Source of the DNA: Acholeplasmataceae bacterium
GTDB taxonomy: Bacteria; Bacillota_I; Bacilli_A; Acholeplasmatales; Acholeplasmataceae
Direction of reading: 5' to 3'
Length of the DNA: 9,344 bases
Assembly (NCBI GenBank): GCA_012520715.1
Contig: JAAYNT010000042.1
Location: 1 to 9,344, forward strand
Shown: in pieces, positions 1 to 5,281 of the stretch
Layout: every line of letters begins with the position of its first letter
Numbering within the stretch: position 1 is the first letter of the stretch
The notes under the pieces: model-generated
Told to the model about the DNA's origin: nothing
Seen by the model: only the letters and a program-made list of their open reading frames with translations
Databases searched by the model: none
Position numbers and translations under genes: made by a program

Positions 1-284
1 ACTCTTTTAATAACATTAAATTTAACTTTATATGTATCGTTTGGTAGTTTAATCTTCATCACAAGACGTGCTAAAACACCATATTCTTCAACGTCTTCTG
101 GTGTAGGCACGTCGATTAATGGGTTTTTTTGGATTAATAAAACGATAAATTTACCGTAGTTCGCTTCTGATTCGTCTAGTGCTTTAACTGAGAATGGACG
201 TCCTACTTCTAATCTAAAATCATTATTTGGTAGAGGTACGACACCTCTTGTTACTAATGCCGGTAATGTTGTTCTTTCTGGCAT
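1..284 (-). CDS. lon: Lon protease, N-terminal fragment (cut by window edge)
   Basis: ATP-dependent serine protease of the AAA+ family that degrades misfolded and regulatory proteins in the cytosol. Only the first 94 codons are present; the gene continues beyond position 1. The visible part matches the Lon N-terminal substrate-binding domain: a start like MPERTTLPALVTRGVVPLPN, then NNDFRLEVGR, a conserved basic/hydrophobic stretch, and the IQKNPLIDVPTPEDVEEYG segment. The family normally reads RGVVLFP here, so PLPNND is a mild variant. The ATG at 284-282 is preceded by GGAGGTGA (289-296, read on the minus strand), a near-ideal Shine-Dalgarno site. The gap to the tig stop is only 14 nt, with the site inside it, so the gene is probably co-transcribed with tig. 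The AAA+ and protease domains are outside the window and cannot be checked. Confidence 0.88.
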   Translation of the reverse strand, partial: MPERTTLPALVTRGVVPLPNNDFRLEVGRPFSVKALDESEANYGKFIVLLIQKNPLIDVPTPEDVEEYGVLARLVMKIKLPNDTYKVKFNVIKR

Positions 285-298
285 TATCTCACCTCCAT

Positions 299-1585
299 TT
301 ATTTGATGATTGTGGCATTGTCATATAAAAAATCAATGGCTTTACCAAAAGCTACTTCCATTTCTACTGATTTTTCATCAATATGTTTTTTAATCTCAGC
401 AATTGGTTGATTGTACATAGTTGCGATTTCTAAATATTTAGCCTCAATCTCTTCTTTTGTAGCATTTATTCCTTCTTTTTGAATAATCGCTTCGATTGTT
501 AACATTTGTCTAATTCTTAATTCTGATTGTTTGTCAACTTGTTCATTAAATTGTTCTAATGTTTGACCTGTAAATGAAATGTATGTCTCAAGATCTAAAC
601 CGTATTGCATCGCTTGTTGTGTTAGTTGTTGTTTATATTGATCTGATTCATATTTAATCATTTGTGGTGGGATGTTTAATATTGAGTTTTCGCTTGCTTT
701 TAAAATAACTGAATCAGTTACTCTTGCTCTTTCTTGAGCTTCTTTTGCTGCAAGAATATCATTTCTTAAAAACTCGCGGTATTCTTCAACTGTTTTTACA
801 CCTTCTTTATCAAGTGATCTTACAAATTGATCATTTAATTCAGGTCTTACTTTAACTTTGATTTCCCAAAGTTTAACTTCAAAAGTAACATTAGCACCTG
901 CTAAGTCTTCAGCATGATAATCTTCAGGGAAAGTTAGGTCAATACTTTTTTCTTCTTCTTGCTTCATTCCAACCATTTGTTCTTCAAATCCCGGAATAAA
1001 TTGACCAGAACCAATTTCTAATTGGTAATTTTCAGCTGTACCACCTTCAAATGCAACTCCATCTTTAATTCCTTTAAAATCAAAGATTGCTGTGTCGACT
1101 TCTTCAAGTGCTCCGTCTTCCTTATCTTTTAATACTTCAGCTTTTTTAAGTTCAGCTTCAATAGCTTGTTCAACTTCTTCATCAGTTACACTTACGTCTT
1201 CTGCTTCAACTTCGATTTCTTTATATTGACCTAGTGTTACATCTGGTTTAATTGGTGCGATAAATGAGACTTCAAATTCTTCTCCTCTTACTACTTTAGT
1301 AATATCTAAATCAATATCAGGATCTCCTACAATTGTAAAAGTTCGATCTTGAACAGCTTCATTAAATTTGTGACCAAAAACATGGTTTAGTGCATCTTCA
1401 TATAAACTTTCAACACCAAATTTTTGTTCATATTGTTTTTGTGGGACATGTCCCTTTCTAAATCCGTCAATTTCAACATTTGGTTTAATCGACTCATATG
1501 CATGAGTTAAACCATGTTCAAATTCTTCTGGTGATACTACAAAAGTATATTTTGCAGTATTTTCATTAATTCTTTCTACTTTCAT
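299..1585 (-). CDS. tig: Trigger factor, ribosome-associated chaperone and peptidyl-prolyl isomerase
   Basis: Binds at the ribosomal exit tunnel and helps nascent chains fold. The 428-residue length is usual for the family (about 430). Domains in order: N-terminal ribosome-binding domain with the signature GFRKGHVPQ at residues 41-49; an FKBP-type isomerase domain at about 160-245 (DTAIFDFKG, EIGSGQFIPGFEEQMVGM); then the helical C-terminal chaperone arms, rich in E/K/Q, to the end. The ATG at 1585-1583 is chosen over the in-frame TTG at 1600 because GGAGG, 8 nt before the ATG, is the ribosome-binding site and would itself be coding if the TTG were used. The C-terminal end, DNATIIK plus a TAA stop, is intact. 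lon follows 14 nt downstream with no clpX between, unlike the common tig-clpX-lon order of Firmicutes. Identification is secure. Confidence 0.96.
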   Translation of the reverse strand: MKVERINENTAKYTFVVSPEEFEHGLTHAYESIKPNVEIDGFRKGHVPQKQYEQKFGVESLYEDALNHVFGHKFNEAVQDRTFTIVGDPDIDLDITKVVRGEEFEVSFIAPIKPDVTLGQYKEIEVEAEDVSVTDEEVEQAIEAELKKAEVLKDKEDGALEEVDTAIFDFKGIKDGVAFEGGTAENYQLEIGSGQFIPGFEEQMVGMKQEEEKSIDLTFPEDYHAEDLAGANVTFEVKLWEIKVKVRPELNDQFVRSLDKEGVKTVEEYREFLRNDILAAKEAQERARVTDSVILKASENSILNIPPQMIKYESDQYKQQLTQQAMQYGLDLETYISFTGQTLEQFNEQVDKQSELRIRQMLTIEAIIQKEGINATKEEIEAKYLEIATMYNQPIAEIKKHIDEKSVEMEVAFGKAIDFLYDNATIIK

Positions 1586-1623
1586 CTTCTTTTCCTCCAA
1601 ACAATGTATTTACATTCAATATT

Positions 1624-1652
1624 ATTATAACATTATCACTACTTTTTATAAA
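1624..1652 (-). promoter_or_regulatory. Candidate promoter for tig-lon
   Basis: Read on the minus strand, a perfect TATAAT lies at 1629-1624 and TTTATA (4 of 6 matches to TTGACA) at 1652-1647, with 17 bp between. The predicted start would lie about 30 nt upstream of the tig ATG, leaving room for the GGAGG site. The region is very AT-rich, so a chance match is possible, but the spacing and placement are good. Confidence 0.55.
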
Positions 1653-1709
1653 GAATTTAGCCTAGATGAGATATCTAATGAAAAAAGATAATTTACATAC
1701 TTTTTATAA

Positions 1710-1727
1710 ATTACAATTTATTGTAAT
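1710..1727. repeat. Small inverted repeat in the divergent intergenic region
   Basis: ATTACAA (1710-1716) and TTGTAAT (1721-1727) are perfect inverted arms around TTTA. It lies about 125 nt upstream of the tig start codon and about 125 nt upstream of the GNAT start codon. It could be a transcription-factor operator serving either gene, but no -10/-35 pair lies clearly next to it and short AT-rich palindromes arise easily by chance in such DNA. Confidence 0.35.
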
Positions 1728-1757
1728 ATTTATAACATAATATACCACTAAACTATC

Positions 1758-1821
1758 TTTTAGCCGATATTAGCCTTAAATAGCGATAAAAAATTGCCTT
1801 TTTAGACTAAATCGGCTAAAA
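1758..1821 (+). repeat. Long imperfect hairpin upstream of the GNAT gene
   Basis: Perfect 11-bp arms, TTTTAGCCGAT (1758-1768) and ATCGGCTAAAA (1811-1821), enclose further symmetrical pairing. After a single-base bulge at 1769 come 1770-1773 with 1807-1810, then 1775-1776 with 1804-1805, 1778-1780 with 1800-1802, and 1783-1787 with 1793-1797 (one G-U pair), closing on an AAAAA loop. That makes 25 pairs in 64 nt. No T-run follows on either strand, so it is not a standard terminator. It could be a structured mRNA leader if transcription starts upstream, or a DNA operator cluster, since a candidate promoter lies in its 3' half. It matches no riboswitch class I recognise. Confidence 0.6.
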
Positions 1822-1822
1822 T
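1795..1822 (+). promoter_or_regulatory. Candidate promoter for the GNAT gene
   Basis: TTGCCT (1795-1800, 4 of 6) and TAAAAT (1817-1822, 5 of 6) are separated by 16 bp and would give a leader of about 25 nt before the ATG at 1854. Both elements lie in the 3' half of the long inverted repeat, so the repeat's right arm would overlap the -10 box. No clearly better promoter is visible upstream; TATAAC at 1731 and CATAAT at 1736 lack convincing -35 partners. This assignment is weak. Confidence 0.3.
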
Positions 1823-1853
1823 ATTAATATATATTAACCAAAAGAGGTGTCAT

Positions 1854-2999
1854 ATGATTACAATTAAAGAAGTTAAGACTAAAAAAGACTTAAAGAAATT
1901 CATCGAATTTCCAAATGATTTATATAAAGATAACCCATACTATGTTCCTTCACTTTATGCTGATGAATATAATCACTTAAAAGAAAGTAAAAATCCAGCT
2001 TTAAAATATTGTGATTTAGTTATGTATTTAGCATATAACCAAAATGGTGAAATAATAGGAAGAGTTGCTGGGATTCTAAATCATTCCTTTAATAAAGAAA
2101 AAGGATTAAAGCAAGTTCGTTTTAACCGAATTGATTTTATCGATGATATTAATGTTGCAAAAGCCCTTTTAGATAAAATTGAAGATTGGGCTAAAGAAAA
2201 AGGAATGACTGAAGTAATTGGACCAATTGGCTTTACTGATTTAGATAAGCAGGGCTTATTAATTAAAGGTTTTGATGAAGAGGATATGTTTATTACTCTT
2301 TATCACTACCCTTATTATATGGAACATATCGAAGCTTTAGGTTATGTTAAAGATGTTGACTGGATTGAATATGAAATTGATTTAAGAAATGTATCACAAG
2401 AAGTTGTTGACCGTGTTGAAAGAGCTGCTGAAATCGTTAAAAAAAGACACAAATTTAGACTACTTAAACCAAAGCGTTGGCAATTACCTAAAATGGGTAG
2501 AAGAATGTTTAAAATTTATAATGAAGCCTTTGATCCTTTATACGGCTTTCAAGCAATTCCGGATGATGTAATGAACTTTTATATCTCACAAGTGTTATAT
2601 ATTGTTAGAAGAGAATATATTTGGTTTGTTGTTGATGAGCATGATGAAATCATAGGTTTTGGGTTAATGATGCCATCAATGTCCAAGGTTACTCGTAAGC
2701 ATAAAGGACATTTAAATTTATTTAATGCCCTTTCTTACTTAAAAGCAATCCAAGGAAAACATGAAAAGTTAGATATGTACTTTATTGCAATTAGACCTGA
2801 TGTTCAAAGAAAAGGGGTACCAGCAATTATATTTGCAGATGCCCTTAAAACAGTCTTTAAAAATAAAGTTAAATTTGCCTATACCGGTCCAGAGCTTGAA
2901 AACAATGACGGTGTTATAAATTTATGGGGTAGATTTGATCACAGACAACATCGTTCAAGACGTTGTTATATTAAAAAAGTAGATGAAAAAGACAGTTAA
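1854..2999 (+). CDS. GNAT-family acetyltransferase-like protein, substrate unknown
   Basis: A 381-residue cytosolic protein with no signal peptide or membrane segment. The C-terminal part carries a GNAT acetyl-CoA signature: a strand IAIRPDVQRKGVPAIIF at about 311-327 resembles motif A (R/Q-x-x-G-x-G/A), preceded by a strand pair EYIWFVVDEHDEIIGFGL at 254-271. The N-terminal half has its own GNAT-like strand pair (VMYLAYNQNGEIIGRVAGIL, 56-75) followed by a helix and GPIGFTDLDKQG (123-134), so the protein may be a double GNAT fold. The rest of the family, as I recall it, is annotated only as N-acetyltransferase or hypothetical. The substrate cannot be read from sequence or context. The ATG at 1854 has GAGGTG 4 nt upstream. 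The gene is single, divergent from tig, closed by its own terminator, and so probably monocistronic. Confidence 0.75.
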   Translation: MITIKEVKTKKDLKKFIEFPNDLYKDNPYYVPSLYADEYNHLKESKNPALKYCDLVMYLAYNQNGEIIGRVAGILNHSFNKEKGLKQVRFNRIDFIDDINVAKALLDKIEDWAKEKGMTEVIGPIGFTDLDKQGLLIKGFDEEDMFITLYHYPYYMEHIEALGYVKDVDWIEYEIDLRNVSQEVVDRVERAAEIVKKRHKFRLLKPKRWQLPKMGRRMFKIYNEAFDPLYGFQAIPDDVMNFYISQVLYIVRREYIWFVVDEHDEIIGFGLMMPSMSKVTRKHKGHLNLFNALSYLKAIQGKHEKLDMYFIAIRPDVQRKGVPAIIFADALKTVFKNKVKFAYTGPELENNDGVINLWGRFDHRQHRSRRCYIKKVDEKDS

Positions 3000-3014
3000 A
3001 TCTGTCTTTTTTTT
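2986..3014 (+). terminator. Rho-independent terminator containing the GNAT stop codon
   Basis: AAAAAGACAG (2986-2995) pairs with CTGTCTTTTT (3002-3011) across a six-base loop TTAAAT, followed by more T residues. The TAA stop (2997-2999) lies in the loop and the last codons form the left arm, so the hairpin is part of the coding sequence. It insulates the GNAT gene from the DUF1538 operon promoter, which begins at once after it. Confidence 0.85.
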
Positions 3015-3041
3015 ATAAAATATCATATTTTATGATATAAT
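3012..3041 (+). promoter_or_regulatory. Promoter of the DUF1538-PII operon with an overlapping palindrome
   Basis: A perfect TATAAT at 3036-3041 is preceded at 18 bp by TTTATA (3012-3017, 4 of 6). The spacer and first bases of the -10 box are occupied by a perfect palindrome, ATATCATA-TTT-TATGATAT (3020-3038). Such placement is typical of a repressor operator that blocks polymerase binding. The predicted start near 3048 gives a leader of about 23 nt carrying the GAAAGGGG ribosome-binding site (3055-3062). The -35 box is shared with the tail of the preceding terminator. Confidence 0.6.
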
Positions 3042-3070
3042 ATTTTTATGAATAGAAAGGGGTAATAAAA

Positions 3071-4570
3071 TTGAGTATCTTACTAAACAAGTTAAAAGAA
3101 ATAGTTATTAGTGTACTTCCAGTGATGGCAATCGTTTTAGTAATTCAACTAATTTTAGTTGTCTCACCACAAGGAAATGCAGTTCCTTGGGTTGATATTT
3201 TCCGTTTTCTATTTGGAAGTTTAGTTTTAATCGTCGGGCTTACAATCTTACTATTTGGACTAGATTTATCAATAAATAAAGTTGGAAGCGATACTGGAAA
3301 CTCGCTAATTAAAACTAGAAATATTGGTATTATATTAACTATTTCTGGCTTGCTTGGATTTTTCATTGCGGTAGCTGAGCCAGATTTATTAATTCTTGCC
3401 ATGCAAATTGGTCAATTTTCAAATGGTGCCATAAATACATTTTTAATTATTATATCAATTGCATTTGGTGTTGGATTAATGATGATACTGTCATTTTTAA
3501 GATCAATCTTCAAATTTAATATTAGACCAATATTAATTACTTTATATTTAATTATATTTGCGCTTACAATTGCACTTGAGATTATTAATCCAAATTTATT
3601 TCCAGTCGCATTTGACTCAAGTGCTTCTGTTACTGGAGCTGTGGCTGTTCCATTTATTCTAGCTTTAGGTATTGGTGCTAATCGTTCTGATAAGCATGCT
3701 AGAGAGGAAGACTCATTTGGAATGGTTGGGCTAACATCGGCTGGTACAATTATTGGTGCGTCAGTTTACTTACTTATTAAAAGTAATGTTTCATTTGATA
3801 CAGTAACTGTTCCAACTAGTCAAGCAAATGGCGTATTTATGCCATTTATTGAAGGACTGCCTACATACTTGTGGCAAGCTGGTTTAGCACTACTTCCGTT
3901 TGTTGTATTATATTTAGTGTTACAGTTTTCACTTTTAAAAGAAGATAAAAAAACATTTTTTTCAAAACTGAAAGGATTTTTATATGTCTTTGTGGGACTA
4001 CTTCTATTTTTGCTAAGTGCTAATGTTGGCTACATTGGAGTAGCAAGAGAATTAGGTAAAAACTTATCTGAACTTGGAATAGTTGCAGTAACTATTGCTG
4101 CTTTCTTCATTGGAGCACTAGTAATATTAGCAGAATCATCAGTTCATGTTTTAACTGATCAAATTTATAATGTTACAAGTGGTTCACTTAAGAAATTGCC
4201 AGTTTTAATTGCTTTATCGATTGGAGTAGGGCTATCATTAGTATTTATGGTTTTAAGAACTACATTTAGTTGGTTAACACTTCCAATGTTAATAATTCCG
4301 CTATATTCAATAGCGTTAATATTATCATTTTTTACACCAAAATTATTTGTTGGTTTAGCCTTTGACTCCGGAGCTACTTCTTCTGGCCCAATGGCAGCAA
4401 CATTTATTCTTGCTTTTATTCAAGGAGTAGCAATTCATTTTGGTGGCCAAACAGCAACACTTGGAGATTTATTTGGAACACTGGCTGCTGTTACCGTTGT
4501 TCCAATTATTTCAATTGAAATATTAGGTATTATATATAATAAAGTATTAAATAAAGGAGAAAGCTTATGA
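3071..4570 (+). CDS. DUF1538 family polytopic membrane protein, putative transporter or channel
   Basis: A 499-residue, very hydrophobic protein with roughly a dozen or more membrane segments and no cleavable signal peptide. It is an internal duplication. AVAEPDLLILAMQIGQ (100-115) and PVAFDSSASVTGAVAVPF (178-195) in the first half are echoed by ILAESSVHVLTDQIYN (352-367) and GLAFDSGATSSGPMAATF (428-445) in the second. The paired FDS motifs with Gly/Thr-rich helices are the mark of the DUF1538 family, whose transported substrate is not established to my knowledge. EPD in repeat 1 becomes ESS in repeat 2, so the halves are not equivalent. The start is TTG at 3071, backed by GAAAGGGG 8 nt upstream; the next in-frame ATG (residue 19) falls inside the first membrane helix and has no such site. 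The stop overlaps the next ATG as ATGA, indicating translational coupling to the PII-like gene. A PII partner suggests its transport is gated by nucleotide binding (inference). Confidence 0.85.
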   Translation: MSILLNKLKEIVISVLPVMAIVLVIQLILVVSPQGNAVPWVDIFRFLFGSLVLIVGLTILLFGLDLSINKVGSDTGNSLIKTRNIGIILTISGLLGFFIAVAEPDLLILAMQIGQFSNGAINTFLIIISIAFGVGLMMILSFLRSIFKFNIRPILITLYLIIFALTIALEIINPNLFPVAFDSSASVTGAVAVPFILALGIGANRSDKHAREEDSFGMVGLTSAGTIIGASVYLLIKSNVSFDTVTVPTSQANGVFMPFIEGLPTYLWQAGLALLPFVVLYLVLQFSLLKEDKKTFFSKLKGFLYVFVGLLLFLLSANVGYIGVARELGKNLSELGIVAVTIAAFFIGALVILAESSVHVLTDQIYNVTSGSLKKLPVLIALSIGVGLSLVFMVLRTTFSWLTLPMLIIPLYSIALILSFFTPKLFVGLAFDSGATSSGPMAATFILAFIQGVAIHFGGQTATLGDLFGTLAAVTVVPIISIEILGIIYNKVLNKGESL

Positions 4571-5214
4571 TTAATTATTTTGCATATATCGTAATCGCAC
4601 CAAAAGGTAAAGGCTCAAAAATTAGACAAACCGCCTTTGAATACGGAGTTAATAACTCGACGATTATTCAAGGCTTAGGTACAGTAAAAGATGGTCTTTT
4701 AAATATGCTAGGCTTTTATGATGAACAAAAAGAAATTATTATCATGTTAGCTGATGAAGGCATCGGAAGTTTAGCAATTGAAAAAATTGCTACTAAATAT
4801 AAAATGCATAAACCACATAACGGAATTATCTTTTCAATTTTATTAGATGAAGCATTAGGAATTGATGGAATTGAAGTTTCAAGTAAAAAGGAGGACAAAA
4901 TGGGTCATAAAATTATTTTTACAGTTGTAGATCGTGGATTATCAAATCAAGTTATTGAATGTGCTAAAGGAGCAGGTGCTACTGGTGGAACAATTATTTT
5001 AGGTAGAGGATCAGGCATTGAAAATGCCCCTAAATTATTTAATATTGAAATTGAACCTGAAAAAGAAGTTGTTTTAATTATTGTTGATAGTAAAACAAAA
5101 GATCCAGTCGTTAAAGCAATCAGAGCTGAGATGAAAATTGATGAACCAAATAAAGGAATTGTATTTGTCCTTGATTTACACGAAACATTTGGACTTTATC
5201 AAGAGAAAAACTAA
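4567..5214 (+). CDS. Tandem PII-like signalling protein (two PII domains fused)
   Basis: A 215-residue soluble protein made of two ferredoxin-like PII domains of about 100 residues each. Domain 1 (1-100) opens with YFAYIVIAPKGKGSKIRQTA, has the short T-loop region QGLGTVKDGLLNMLGFYDEQ and the strand KEIIIMLADEG, and ends GIIFSILLDEALGI. Domain 2 (112-215) follows the same plan: HKIIFTVVDRGLSNQVIECA, then GATGGTIILGRGSGIENAPK, FNIEIEPEKEVVLIIVDSK, and GIVFVLDLHETFGL. The domain 2 T-loop has no tyrosine, so GlnB-type uridylylation there is unlikely. PII proteins usually bind ATP/ADP and control a membrane transporter, so its likely partner is the DUF1538 protein encoded just upstream (4-nt overlap, AAGGAG at 4554-4559). 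Single-domain PII proteins act as trimers; how a fused pair assembles is unclear. The second domain has its own ribosome-binding site and ATG. Confidence 0.85.
   Translation: MINYFAYIVIAPKGKGSKIRQTAFEYGVNNSTIIQGLGTVKDGLLNMLGFYDEQKEIIIMLADEGIGSLAIEKIATKYKMHKPHNGIIFSILLDEALGIDGIEVSSKKEDKMGHKIIFTVVDRGLSNQVIECAKGAGATGGTIILGRGSGIENAPKLFNIEIEPEKEVVLIIVDSKTKDPVVKAIRAEMKIDEPNKGIVFVLDLHETFGLYQEKN
4887..4902 (+). promoter_or_regulatory. Internal ribosome-binding site and in-frame ATG for the second PII domain
   Basis: AAAGGAGG (4887-4894) sits 5 nt before an ATG at 4900-4902, in frame with the tandem PII gene (codon 112). Initiation here would yield a 104-residue protein, MGHKIIFTVVDRG to the stop, the size of one complete PII domain. 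The site is stronger than the gene's own AAGGAG and falls exactly at the domain junction (KKEDKMGHK). It may be a working second start or a relic of two formerly separate genes. Confidence 0.6.
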
Positions 5215-5233
5215 TATAATAAAGTACATAAAT

Positions 5234-5266
5234 AAAAATGGAATGCAAGCCGCATTCCATTTTTTT
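5234..5266. terminator. Bidirectional terminator between the PII gene and ackA
   Basis: ATGGAATGC (5238-5246) and GCATTCCAT (5252-5260) pair perfectly around AAGCC. A T-run follows on the plus strand (5260-5266) and an A-run precedes (5234-5238), giving a U-tract on the minus strand too. It can end the DUF1538-PII transcript and the convergent ackA transcript, whose stop codon lies about 20 nt away. Confidence 0.9.
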
Positions 5267-5281
5267 ATATATTTTTAAATA

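Noticed and set aside
1586..1600. In-frame TTG start for tig at 1600, adding five residues
   Set aside because: Those codons contain the GGAGG Shine-Dalgarno site for the ATG at 1585, and the family N-terminus begins at MKVERINE.
1824..1837. TTAATATATATTAA palindrome before the GNAT start
   Set aside because: It is a pure A/T palindrome in extremely AT-rich DNA; chance is the simplest explanation.
2389..2571. A 60-codon out-of-frame reading inside the GNAT gene
   Set aside because: It is wholly nested in a strongly supported gene, with no supporting motif or initiation site.
3048..3065. Five-codon open frame (M-N-R-K-G-stop) in the leader of the DUF1538 gene
   Set aside because: It has no ribosome-binding site of its own, spans the GAAAGGGG site of the real gene, and is short enough to be chance.
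4566..4572. Possible UGA-as-tryptophan reading that would fuse the DUF1538 and PII proteins
   Set aside because: Trp is written TGG in the window, the TGA overlaps an ATG with a good AAGGAG site, and the hydrophobic protein ends naturally there.
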